A stretch of DNA of 64,000 nt. Source: Zygnema cylindricum (taxonomy: Eukaryota > Streptophyta > Zygnematophyceae > Zygnematales > Zygnemataceae). Positions 12,016 to 23,699 of the stretch are shown here, piece by piece; positions within the stretch are counted from its first letter, which is position 1, and each line of letters opens with the position of its first letter. The notes under the pieces were generated by a model. It ran no database searches, was not told the origin of the DNA, and saw only the letters and a list, made by a program, of their open reading frames with translations. The position numbers were made by a program, and so were the translations under genes. The stretch spans positions 372,001-436,000 of the forward strand of contig JBBHKE010002706.1 in NCBI GenBank assembly GCA_037447655.1. The letters run 5' to 3'.

Positions 12016-13187
12016 AGATTGATACTTAAAATACAGTCATAATTTAAAGTACCTTTATGTTTTAAAGTGCAGTTATAATTAAAAATATGGTTATAATTAA
12101 AAGTATAAAAAATAGGAAACAGAAACAAAGCAGAAAAAATATTTTTTTTTGTTTTAAATTATAGGAATGGCTTTGTTATAAAAAGGGTATACGGAAAAAA
12201 AAGGTTTTTAAATGGATTAACGGAAATCAAAACTGAATCAGCAATTGAAACTGAAAACGGAATCTAAACTTAAAATATAATATTTAGCTGAAATTTGAAA
12301 TCAACCTGGAAAATTGCGAAATTGTGTAAAAAAAAATATGTAAATTTGAAATCTCACCTTTTTCAAAAACTCAAAACGAAGCGTGGATTTGAAAAAACAT
12401 TCGCCGAAAATTTTGACGAAAGAGCTGTGAAAATTGAAAAACGATGCAGGTTATTGAATGTACGGAATTCTCTTATAAAAGAGACCAAAAGGACAGACGG
12501 TTTGTGTTTTATCGTTGTTTTGCAGGGTTGACGTTTCTATGGTTAATGAATTGGCCACGTGTAATTGTAATCGTCCAATAATATGTCGGGTTACGTAGAT
12601 TCGTTAAGATATCTTCTAATCGCGACTCATTTAGAGTCAAACTTAACTGTAATAAGTGTTCATTTTCCGACTTCGTCGTCTGAAAGAAACCTAATTAGAG
12701 TAAAGAGTCTTTATTAAAGTAAATTTACTCTAATATAAGCTCCAAAGCGCGACACTATTAGAGTTTAAAAGTACACTTGCTATATGAAAATGAAAAAAAC
12801 ATAACGGAAATACTGTTTTCACACGGATTACATTGTTAATCCGCCGCTAATAATTGTTGGTAAATAATTACGGATATGCGTATAATTTACATGTAACCAT
12901 TGACGGTTGTCAGACGGAACTGACATCCAGCGCGACAAATTATACAACGTCACATTGACGTCGAAATATACGGACTGACAAATTTGTACGTCTACGTAAT
13001 TTAGTGTTCATAATTATCGCGCACATAATAATCGCCGACATAACCCAATATAGAATAACTAAATAAATTAGAGTAAACTTCATAGTTGAAAAAGCTCTAT
13101 CACATAAATTAGCGTCAATTACTCTAATTGTTTTTTTTGGTTTTTTTAATCTAATTTTTTCATTACTCTAATTACGATTCGCGGTGT

Positions 13188-13510
13188 ACTGTGTTAGATT
13201 TGCGACGCTTTGTCGCGTTGGCTAAGATTTGCGAAATGAATACTGGCTACCGTGTCAGATTTGCGACGCTTTGTCGCGTTCCCTTTGATTTGCGAAATAA
13301 ATAGCTTACTACAGTACCGTGTCAGATTTGCGACGCTAATCATGATGTCACGTACTTCCACGATGCCAAAGAGTACAAAGTACATGAATGTTGGATTATC
13401 TTTTTGTAAGATTCGCGAAATGAATAGTGTTAGTACCGTGTCAGATTTGCGACGCTTATCATGATGCCACGTACTTCCACGATACCAAAAGTACAAAGAA
13501 CAATAATGTT
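13188..13510. repeat. Irregular tandem repeat with GTGTCAGATTTGCGACGC
   Basis: The phrase GTCAGATTTGCGACGCT appears at about 13254, 13320 and 13439, with a diverged copy at 13193, directly outside the right end of the 5.6 kb element. Two longer units also share ATGATG(T/C)CACGTACTTCCACGAT. The GCGACGCTTTGTCGC part is a small palindrome. Confidence 0.8.
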
Positions 13511-15911
13511 GGAAAAAAAAGTACAAATTTTTCTTTTTTTTTGGTTTTTTGTTTGACCGACCGTAACTGACCGTTTTTTTTTTCTTGGTGAGTCAACCGA
13601 CCGTAACCACCCGACCCCCAAAATTTGGCAACCGAATCCGTTCCGGATCCGGCGCGGGCGGTCGGTTAACGGTCGGTCACGGTTTCGGTTGACCGCTTGC
13701 GACCTCTGCCGTGCGATAACCGATAACTCTCGGTATCGGTGTTATCGCGATGAGTCTTTTACCGATACACAACACTAATATTTTCTCTTACAGAATTGGT
13801 ACTTTATATTTCAAAAGATACTAAAAGTTGGCCAATAGAGTGCTTGCCTATGTCAATCGACCGATTTGTTCCTACGTTACGTGCTGCGATTCGCTGTTGA
13901 CTCCACGCGTCACTCGTTCCGTTTCGCGTCACTTCAGCTTCTCCGTTCGAGTGCTTTTGGCGAGCGTCGCCGAACTTCTGAGCGAATTCACCGACTCGTT
14001 CAATTCTTGACGCATTCATTGTATCGCTCGATTCAGTGCGAAATAGTACGGCAGGCGTGTACATTCCCTCAGGCATGGAGTAGGAGGAGAAAGGGCAGTG
14101 CGAGGGAAAGGTGTGGAAATAAAGAAAGAGGGAGGGAAAGGAGAAAGAGACGAGGAGAAGAGGAGAAACAAAGAGGAGACGAGGGGAGGTGAAGGACTGG
14201 GAAGTGGGATGAGCAATAGGAGGATTGGACAGGTTTGGCTGTGTATCTTTTTATCCCTTTTTGGTTTTTCTTCCTTTGTTTTTTTTTTCTTTGATGTGTT
14301 TTCTTTGACCTTTGATTTTTTTTGTTTGTTTTTCTTTTGGTTTGATTCTTTTTGTTTGCCTGCGTAGTTGCAATTTCTTTGTACAATGTGTTGCTCGCAG
14401 CTGTAATGCCCTTATTTGTTCCGTAGGGTAACGTGGTGTTGCTTGGTTGGTTATTGCTGTTATATATTTTCTTGTTTATTTGTTTATTTCTTTATTTCTG
14501 CAATATGGAGTAAATTTATTTTAAAAAAGGGGGAATTGCGAAGTCTTTTGGCAAAATTTCAGGAAATTTTCGAGCCTATAAAGACTTCACTAAATTTGGG
14601 TATTTAGAGGAATCCGGAGAAATGGAGAATAAATCTTGAACAATTTGTATTAAATTAATTGTTAATGGATTGCAGTGAAAAATTACTATGTTGGGTTTAA
14701 GAAATCGTGTCCTGGATAGGGCCTAAAAGTTCCTAAACGAAAATGGAAAAGCAAAAGATCTGGTGAATTATCATCGAAGTCAAAGTAAGTATGAGTAATG
14801 TTTACTTGACTTTGAGTGACATTCTTAAAAAAATCAACGGACATTTATAAATTATTATGTAAATTAACAACCTTGGTGTTCTACATACAATTGCAAAACT
14901 TTGTCAAAAGCGACAAGTTATAAACATTAATATAGCCTTTATCTGGTTGAAAATGTCCCCCTGCAACAATATCTTTGTATTCTTCATCTCCCTCATTCAC
15001 TGCTGTAAGCCACTAGTGTGAAACGTATGCCTTGCAGTTTGTAGGGTTTTTTAGGGTTTTTCACGGTTTTTTTAGAACTTTCCTTAGGTTTTCAGGTGTT
15101 ATTGAATTACTCCTATTTGTACAAGCTGTTTACAGTTTTGAGGGTTTCTTTTCAAAAAAGTCTTTGACAAATTTCTACAAATGTTCAGTTTTTCAAAATT
15201 ACTTCAAGTTCTCTAATGACATTGTAGGTCTCCAACTACAAGGGCCATGAAATAACACATCCAGTAACTATAAAAAAATCCTAAAACGTATTATATCTTC
15301 CACTGACAAACGAGCAATTTAACATAGTAACAATTGACAATCAACAATCAGCAAACACTGTAAGTTTTTCCTTTTGTTTTACGAGCTCAAAGAACATAAC
15401 TTTGCAAGCTCTTAAATTTTCATCCTACTGTGTTGATAGTCCATTTCTAATTAAGTACCTTCAAGAAAGCTAATTTCCTCGTCGTTTCCTCGTCGAATAT
15501 TTTCAGGAAAAAATGTATGACCAACCAATGAAAAAAATACAAACAATGCCAGGTTACGTTCATAAAAGTACAGAAAACGAATATACAAAGAGACTACAGT
15601 GACTTCTGCTTGCAATTTAGGAGTAAAATACTGTTGGTACAGCTAATAACAAGGGAAGTTCCGAGGTATTTTCAATTTTTATCTTGTACTGTACAAATGC
15701 GCGCAACGGAATTCCGCACGTTACTTGGGTCACTATGTAATTTCCCCATAACTTACTAGTGAATACCCACAACGTAGTCATGCTCAATATTCAATAAGAC
15801 ATTGCCACAATGAGCCCACTCGACTGTTTTCAGTGAAGAGGTGGTGGGCCAAACCGTTATTGGAAACTGTTGAGTTTAGAAATCAGGGTAGAGTGCCCTA
15901 GGATGAACCCT
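13511..15911. other. AT-rich intergenic stretch, no gene seen
   Basis: It includes inverted GGTCGGTTAACGGTCGG-like and CGATAACCGATAACT/GGTATCGGTGTTATCG sequences at about 13640-13750. A purine-rich stretch lies at 14075-14200, and a telomere-like GGGTTTTTTAGGGTTTTT patch at about 15040. No frame with recognisable protein similarity was found. Confidence 0.5.
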
Positions 15912-18005
15912 TCAGGATGAATCTAAATTAATATTATCGCAAAGCATGGAATCTCGACAATTCGCCTTTTCGAATCCATATCTCATTCTCTCAATATCAC
16001 TGGTGAATGTCGACATTAGCGTGCCCACAAAAACAGTACTAAGACTACAAATCATCTTTTCCATAGTTGTTAACAAAAGACCTGTCGTGTTGAATTTTGC
16101 ATCTTTTAAAGGTTTTATCTATTTCGCGTTCTGATCTTCCATATTAAGTCGTACCACGTGAATATTTGTGTTACTAGAGAATTCTTTTGAAATGGTGTCC
16201 ATCTGCAAAAAATTGAGAAAATAAAAAATGTGTCTGTGAGTCAGTGCTTTTATGTTTCTTTCGTTTTGTATTTTCTTGAGCCAAAAACCGGTTACTTGTT
16301 TGTGAAAGTCCTTAGATAAAGAGAGTAGATAGATCGAAACCTTCCTTTTCCTAACCAGGTTCACGAGCAAAGTCCACATAACTTTTCACTTAATAGAAAA
16401 ACTCAGCTATTAAAAACGAATTAGGTATTTCTGGATAGTTCAGAAGTATTGTGGTCCACATGTTTAGCAAGGAATGGAGTCAAATTAAAATGTGGTCTTT
16501 CTTTAGTTGGAAAAAATCAATTTGACGACCTCATGAAATGGCTTTCAATATTGATTGGCTAACCTGCTATTCAAATAAAGTATGACTTCAATTACATCAA
16601 AACTTTGGCGGCAACACTAAATTAAATTTAGATGGCTTTGTTATTCTATAGAAAAGAAAAGACTGGATGAAAATTCAAATACTTTGAAGTCGTCACCAGA
16701 ATGTTTAGCTCAAAACTCTCCTAAAAGTTTTCAAACCTCTTTACATGAACAAAGAAATAAATTTTATAACTCTTAAACACCTCTCAGATGGACCCTCAGT
16801 AAAGCCTCATAAGAAAAATCGAAGTTCACATATGATGCTTTGTATTCTCACCTCTTCTGCTTTTGAGTTCGTTGCCAAAAACATAGTACTGATATTGTAG
16901 ATTCTCAACTTTTCTTTTAAACAAAAAATTATTTCGTTTATTGGTCGAAAACATCCATTTTTTGGATCCCTACACCAATGTTCAAAGTCGCCTCTTCGAA
17001 GGTGAACACCCATAAAAGGCTCATTCTAAAAAAATTCTTCAACATATACTTTTGCAGCTTGAATAGTTGCTTTATGGGGTTGTACGGCAAGTTTACTTGT
17101 ACATTTGGGAGAGCGTACAAACGGGGTGTCCCCAGGACCTCCTTGAGTTACCCCTTTAATATTGGATAAGTAAAGTTCACCCATAAAAAGTACATTCCCA
17201 GTCAAATTTTTTAAGATGAGGTCTGCTTGTTCTCTGGTTGGAAATGGGACTGGTGAAATTTCGGCTCGGAGTTCTGGCTGAAATTGAATAGTTTTCCAAC
17301 CTCTATGATATAAACCGTAAGGTGAGGCTACATTTTTAATTCCGCACGTTTTTAGTCGTAAACAGTAGACTTGGTCTATGACAACTGGATGACCGTACCG
17401 TTCTATGTATTCTTCCGATGATATTACGCTCCGTTCTCCGTAGCAATCTCGAACGTGATTTATGTCGAATGTCAGGTGTCGATCAAAATGGTCTTGAACT
17501 TCGTTCTGATTGGCGCTGAAAATGAGAGTTCGATTGAGATACCCGGCAAAGATGAGAGCATTTCGATAGCATGCAATGCGGTTGCTTATCTGGGCCATTG
17601 TGAGCAACAAAAGAATGTAGTAAAAAAATACAAACAACCAGTAAAAGAAGTTAGAATCCTAGCTTTCTCCGGTTCTTTTTTGTATTTTGTTAAAGTCGCC
17701 CTATCTCAAATGGAAGATCTACTTATAATCCAAAAAAAAAAAACTACCCCAACCGACAAAAAATGTGTACGGTAAAGCCATGAATCACATGAGGAAGGAA
17801 AACTTCTTACGAAGAAGTTGCAATGATGCTTAAGGAAGAAGAAAAGGAAGGAGAAGGGAAAATTGGGGAAATTGGTCAAATTGGTCTTACCCTCCCATAG
17901 GCACATCTCATGACAAAGTATTTTTCTTCTTGTGGGATCCACGACAAATTCCGATCCGCTTGGTATCCGTCGTCCCATTCTTTGTTATAGAGACGAGAGG
18001 AGCAC
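15912..18005 (-). CDS. O-fucosyltransferase-like protein (GDP-fucose), core exons, with two in-frame TAG codons
   Basis: Minus-strand pieces: 18005-17891 (enters in phase 2), 17589-16852 and 16202-15912, with donors GTAAG and GTGAG and acceptors CCCAG and TGCAG. The first two join as EKYFVMRCAYGR then ISNRIACYRNALIF, with AGYLNRTL following, the usual N-terminal GDP-fucose fold. MGVHLRRGDFEHWC is the family's HxRRGDF motif. MEKMICSLSTVFVGT and STFTSDIERMR are the C-terminal motif. The frame is otherwise intact to a TGA at 15914-15912, but TAG occurs at 17028-17026 (before NEPFMGVHLRR) and at 16121-16119 (after MEDQNAK). Family members fucosylate proteins or glycans in the ER or Golgi. The TAGs could mean a pseudogene, alternative splicing (the first TAG sits exactly on a TTTTTTTAG acceptor in phase) or recoding. 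Confidence 0.7.
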
Positions 18006-19420
18006 CTAAAGAAGACATACAAAGAAATAAAAATACAAATAACAAATGGTCATCAAAAGAAGTACAAAACATGAAAATCAAAACATAGATTAGAAACCAT
18101 CAACACTAAGATTCCACGTGCAAAATAGGCACCCGGATTAAAATGCCTTTGATGATTAGAAAATCATAAAGGAAAAAAAATAAGGAAAAAAGAAAAATCC
18201 AAGAACTGGGAAAACGGAACACGGATGCTACGAATAAGATATAAGCAATGTAGTGCAAGAAATGAACAGAGCACTAAAAACATCACTAATCACATGCCTC
18301 CTCCGGTTTCAGTTTTGCTCGATGGCAAAACTAAAACGTAGAACATGGAATGACAGAATATTCACCGAAAACAAAAAGAAAACCTTTTGCTCTAAAAAAC
18401 AAGGATTGTGATCACTTGAAAACAGGAATGTGGAGTTCTTAAGTGGAACGAAAAACTATTCAGAAATGGAAAAAGTATATGGAAAATCTGTCAAAAAACT
18501 GGATCGGGAGTCTCCGTGGAATCGAACACGGAGAACTATAAACGGAGCAATTCACCAGAAAAAAAGGAAAATTAGACAAAGAATTTGTGAAACAGGCCAT
18601 TCAAAGCAGAAAGAAATAAAAAAACAGAAGAACTTTACCAAGATAAGGGACACTGACAATGGAAGTCCATAAAGTGGAGCATTACATTACAACAGGAGCA
18701 TTGAATGGAAATCAATAAAAAAACAGCATCAAAATCTTAACATGGAACCGAATCGAAAAGAACACAACACAAAAAAAGAAAATATATGAAAACGATGAGA
18801 ACGATTCAATACAGAATCGAAGGGGAAAGAGGGGGAAGGAAGGAAAAGGAACAACGGAATGGACGAAAAAAACCAGAAAAGAGCCGAACTGAGCAGAATA
18901 GGACAAACAGAGCAAAACAGAACAAACAAACCACAAAAAGAGGGAACGAAATAAACATGGAAAGGGGCTCTGAAGGGGGGACGGCCGTACGATTCATCGG
19001 AGGACAGCTGTAGAAGAGCGCGCTTCGCCGCAGAAAACTGCCCATAGGGGGGGAAGGGTGAGGAGGAAAATAGGGAAACAAGGAGGGGCTTCTAGGAGAT
19101 TATCAATTTTAATAAAGATTGTGAACAAGCGAGGGGGGGAGGGAGACAGTGGGTGTTGCCTTATGTAGAGGCGGAGAGAGAGGGAGGGAGGGAGGGATTG
19201 AAAAAATAAAATGGTTTTTAATCTTTTTACTTTTTTCTCTTTTGTCCGTTTTCGCTCGTTCGTACATTGTTCTTTTTTTGTTTTCTTTTTCTTTTTATTT
19301 CTACTTTTAGAAAATGAATTTCTGCATTTTACTTTTAGATGGGTTACATTTAGCAGAAAACATTAAATTTAGCAAAAAAGAAAAACCAACACCTCATTTT
19401 AGTGCAAAACCAGCCATTAC
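18006..19420. other. Presumed intron or spacer upstream of the O-fucosyltransferase core
   Basis: AT-rich DNA with a purine-rich block (18780-18960) and a GGGA microsatellite (about 19170-19195). The phase of the exon at 18005-17891 requires an additional upstream exon that I could not identify here. Confidence 0.4.
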
Positions 19421-19774
19421 CTTATTCACAACTTCCCGCGCACCTCCAACTGTAGACCCCATTTGAACCACATACGCAGCTTTTAAATATTTTTTTCCCG
19501 ATAAAACTAGATTAGTATTATCCAAATTTTCAGTAGAAAACTTTTCGATATTTTTTCTGTCATTTTCGAATTGTTTTTCTTCATTTCCGGCTTCTAATTT
19601 TTCCAAAACTCCAACATTATAATATTTTTCCCTCTCCCAACTACTTTCTTCTAATACCCCCTTTTCCTTTTTCTTCGCCCCATTTCTTCCTCCATTTTCT
19701 GCCAACCCCCCATTTGCCGCCAACACCACAGCAACTCCTTTCAAAATGAAACAAATAATCGAGGCCCCCGCCAT
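19421..19774 (-). CDS. Candidate N-terminal exon (signal anchor), possibly of the O-fucosyltransferase gene
   Basis: ATG at 19774 opens 118 codons to an AAG|GTAATG donor after 19421. The first about 20 residues (MAGASIICFILKGVAVVLAA) are hydrophobic, as in a signal anchor. The remainder is charged and low-complexity, as in a stem region. It is on the same strand as and upstream of the O-fucosyltransferase exons. It ends in phase 0, while the next confident exon enters in phase 2, so at least one exon is missing between them. It could also belong to another gene. Confidence 0.4.
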
Positions 19775-20504
19775 TTAAGGAAAACACTATTATTCCACTA
19801 AATAATAATCCACTAAAGGAAAAATATGACTCCAAGATATGAATAGGAAAATAGCTACAAAAGGTATATAGAAAACTTGTGAATTCGCAGTATCCAACTC
19901 TCGGAATAAGTGAGTATGAAATCCCATTCTTGGTTGCAAGAATCGGCATTGCCGATAAAATCGGCCCAGGAAAGTCGCGCGGCTCCGACTGCCTTTCACA
20001 AAATCCGGCGTCAGGGCGCGCCCCTGGTCGAATCCGTACAGGTAGCTTTTCCTATCCGTACAGGTAGCTTTCCGCATTCGTACAGGTATCTTTTCGCATT
20101 CGTACGAGTCGCAGCAATGGTCAACCGCCGTACAGATGAAACAATGGCACGGTTTGTCGATTTGGCAGGTCAATGCTGACGTCGCTTGGCAGCTTTCTCG
20201 AGGGGGATGACAAACGTGAAAAGTGAGGGTCAGAAAACGTGAGACGCACATTTTGCCAAATCCAAAGCTTGTGAGACGGATCTAACGGCCAGGAAACGAA
20301 GGCAATTTCCGATGTCCGGAGAAATGCGGCGAGCTCTACAACAGCACAGCCTGTGCCTGATTGGGCGACGTGGGGCCTTGGTGCCATTTTTTCGGTCGTA
20401 TAGTATAGTCCACTCTAGGGGTCAACTGTGGATATTTTTAGTGCTGAAAGGTACGAAAGGACGAAACGCCTCAAAAACTTCCCAGGTGAGTTGAGAACTC
20501 ACTA

Positions 20505-21010
20505 CACCGCGAATCGTAATTAGAGTAAATTACTCTAATTCGGTCGCTCGAAATTTCGACTCTATGACATCAAATAGAGTAAACGATTCTAATTTTTTCA
20601 TTATTCTAATTTAGGTAAGTTTAATTAGCGTAATAGAATTGTAATATAGGTTCGTTTTAAATAGTGTGGAGTACGGACGATGTTCGACCGTGCAAAATTG
20701 TAATTTTTTAAGTAAAAAGGTACAAATAATGATTTAATAGAATCGTGCTCGCACGTGAAATCGCACTAAACGAAAAATCAGTCATATCGAAAAAAAGCCG
20801 TTCGCATAACTCTCGTCCGTCGACAGCATCGTCGTCAGTGTGAACATTAACTGACATTCAGCGCGACAAATAATACTAGCGTCATAATGACGTCAAAACT
20901 ATACGGACTGACAGATTTTGTACATCTACGTAATTTAGTGTTTATAATTTCAGCGTGGATAATTATTGCCGACATAACCCAATATAGAGTACTTAAATAA
21001 ATTAGAGTAA
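20505..21010. mobile_element. Internally deleted, MITE-like relative of the 7539-13186 element
   Basis: It begins with the same CACCGCGAATCGTAATTAGA end and follows the left arm of the larger element to about 20850 (GTCGTCAGTG...TTAAC). It then continues directly with the right-arm sequence (TGACAT-CAGCGCGACAAA ... GACATAACCCAATATAGA). The match stops at 21010 after AAATTAGAGTAA, so the last about 100 bases and the right terminal repeat are missing. The arms differ by scattered substitutions, so the copy is old. Confidence 0.8.
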
Positions 21011-21243
21011 GGGTACGTCCCCATGTGTTAAAGTACATACTTTTCTCTGTCTTTTTGCCCTAAAATTCAGGGAACTTTGAAAAAAACTTTAGCCGTACGA
21101 TAAATTCATTTTTACCAAAGTAAAGTGAACGTCAATTCATACTTTGGATGTACGACCTGTTTGTCGTTATGTGAACGCATTTTGGCGTTTTCCCCTTTTA
21201 GACCCCCGGGCAAGAGAATCCAGCCCAAAAAAAAACTTCATCC

Positions 21244-21268
21244 AAAATCACCTCGAGGAGGTGATTTT
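21244..21268. repeat. Perfect 11-bp inverted repeat, 3-base loop
   Basis: AAAATCACCTC and GAGGTGATTTT flank GAG. It is a strong hairpin just left of the assembly gap. Confidence 0.8.
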
Positions 21269-21384
21269 AGTTCAAGTACCGCCCAAACAGCGAATGAAAA
21301 GCGTACCACGCACGCGCCACACGATTTGTAAATTTTTTGGACGAGGGAGAGTCCTCGCTATTTTTCTCCGCGCACGTCACGTAC

Positions 21385-21394
21385 NNNNNNNNNN
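21385..21394. other. Assembly gap (10 N)
   Basis: Ten unknown bases separate unique DNA from a GA microsatellite. The fixed size suggests a placeholder of unknown true length. Confidence 0.99.
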
Positions 21395-21770
<376 letters not shown>

Positions 21771-23408
21771 AGTAGTAGTGGGGCAAAAAAGAAAAAAGAA
21801 AAAAAGCAGCTCAAACCAAAAAAAAAAATGGCGCAGAAAATAAAGGCACTCAAACCTAAAAAGAAAAGCACAACAATGCACTTAAACCAACACTACAACC
21901 CAAACCTCAACAGATTTAAATATATACCAAAAGCATCCTCGTAAGTCCCCCAAGCTCGGGGGAGCAGGTTGAGGGAGTTTCGAATCACGTCGACAATTCG
22001 AACACGTCGAAGAAAAGGTAATTACTTAACGTGCTTAGATTCGTGCTTGGTCGTCGAAAACGGTACGTGATATTAAGAGTGTGAATCACTGTCAATGTAC
22101 AAACGTTGGTTCTTAGATAGTGTGGGTTAATTTGGTTACGTATTTCGTTTAATTAGTTTCTCTAGTATTTTTACTCGTATACGTTTTCGACTTGTGTACA
22201 CGATTTACATTATTTTATATCGTGCGACCTAAGTTTTCAGTGCAAAACATACGTTAGTTTCCTTTCCATTATTTTCATATCATGCGGTTTGGTAATTTCA
22301 CTTCAACGCGGTTTTTGCGAATTAGATTTCAAATTCATTTATGCGGCCGAGTCAAAAGTCAACTTGTTAACGAGCGACACAATATGTAAGCGATATACGG
22401 TAATGTATGGGAAAAGACTTGACATAACATGAATTTATTTCTGGCGAGTGTGGAGTTTGTCGCTATGCTGTGTTTATTAGCCGCAAACGTATGTAATGTG
22501 AGTTGGTGATGTTTTTTTTCTTATTCTCAATTTCGCTTTCGCCTTGAGAAATTATACAATTTTGTGCGCATTCCGGTGTAAGGTCGGGCCCTACCACTCA
22601 CAATAACTTCATCTATAGTGATAATAACTGTCGCAGGAAGAACTGCAATAATAATGTTATAATAATTATAATAATAACAAAAATAACAATAATGATAATG
22701 ATAATAATAATAAAAAAATATATAAATAAAAAATAATAACAATAAGGGTAAGAATAATAACAGCAGTAATAATAATTACAGCAAACGAGGACCCTGTTTT
22801 GTTGTTGTAAAGATGAATGTCGTGTTCCGACTTGTCCTTTTTCTTGTAGCATTTAGTGATGGAGTATGCGCGCCAGGGAGACGAATGCTGGCCGTAAAAA
22901 GCGTATTTCACGTAAAATAGTGTGGACTGCCTCGGTAATGCCGCGGTTGGGATATCGGAAATGGGTCGGAAGCAGGAACCGTTTTATTTCGGAAACTGTG
23001 TTCAGAGTGTGTCAATGTTCCTTTGAGAGACGGTTGATGTGTGGTAGACGTGTGTCGACTTGTTATTCCCTCCGTACTTTTTCTTAGGTTGTGCTCTTTT
23101 TGTTTCTGTTTTGTCTCAAATGTTTGTGCTGCTGTTGCTTTCTTGTGCAGAAAAAATACGGTTTCTATTTCTTCCTCGCTGAAAAATTAAGCTCTTCTTC
23201 GCCAAGACTCTGTTGATACACTGGCACGCTTGTCGATCGCTCTTTTTCTTAGGTGTCTCGTATCGATTTCTTACTTTCCTTGGGCAAGAAATACTGTGAT
23301 TTGTGTGTCGGTCTTATCAACATAATTCAGTGTAGTTAAGGGTAATAAAGCGCCAACGCTAATGATGCAGTGACTCTAATGGAGATGAGTGAGATAAAAA
23401 AAACAATG
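21771..23408. other. Unassigned AT-rich DNA
   Basis: Apart from the trinucleotide array and the intron-like fragment, I see no recognisable coding, RNA or mobile sequence. Several short frames exist but none has family-like content. Confidence 0.4.
22648..22785. repeat. AAT/AATGAT trinucleotide-rich array
   Basis: Degenerate ATAATAATA and AATGATAATG repeats. Confidence 0.9.
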
Positions 23409-23620
23409 GAATGTTGGGGTTTTGCGAGGGACTGTTGGGGTTTTGCGAGGGAATGTTGGGGTTTTGCGAGGGAATGTTGGGGTTTTGCGAGGGAATGTTG
23501 GGGTTTTGCGAGGGACTGTTAGGGTTTTGGGAGGGAGTTTTGGGGTTTTGCGAGGGAATATTGGGGTTTTGCGAGAGAATGTTGGGGTTTTGGGAGGGAA
23601 TTTTGGGTTTTGAGGGAACC
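23409..23620. repeat. 21-bp minisatellite ATGTTGGGGTTTTGCGAGGGA
   Basis: About ten tandem copies, with variants ACTGTT and GGTTTTGGGAGG. Because 21 is a multiple of three, both strands stay open (SQNPNIP repeats on the minus strand, VLRGNVG on the plus strand). GGGGTTTT runs make the G-rich strand telomere-like and able to form G-quadruplexes. A second direct repeat, AAAACCCGCACGAAATTTC, follows at about 23653 and 23690. Confidence 0.95.
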
Positions 23621-23699
23621 CGCACAAAATTTCACTCTGCCGCGAGGAGTTAAAACCCGCACGAAATTTCACCTTGCCGCAAGGTATTAAAACCCGCAC

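Larger units (their letters stand above)
7539..13186. mobile_element. 5.6 kb element with terminal inverted repeats, no transposase seen
   Basis: The left end (7539-7562) begins CACCGCGAATCGTAATTAGA, and the right end (13163-13186) is its exact reverse complement over 24 bp. Next to the left end lies a perfect palindrome built on TTAGAGTAA and TTACTCTAA, and related TTAGAGTAA words recur in both subterminal regions. A 506 bp relative at 20505-21010 joins the left arm (to about 7885) to the right arm (from about 12920), which shows that both arms belong to one mobile family. The interior holds tandem repeats and AT-rich DNA. No transposase, helicase or reverse transcriptase frame is visible, so the element is probably non-autonomous. 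I could not identify a clear target-site duplication, so the superfamily is unassigned. Confidence 0.75.

Noticed and set aside
15912-18005. A genome-wide stop-codon reassignment as the main explanation of the TAGs
   Set aside because: About 740 codons of GT47-GT92, about 440 codons of the GT61 conserved region and 291 codons at 61399-62271 use CAA/CAG with no internal TAA or TAG, and GT61 ends in TAA. Kept only as an alternative to test.
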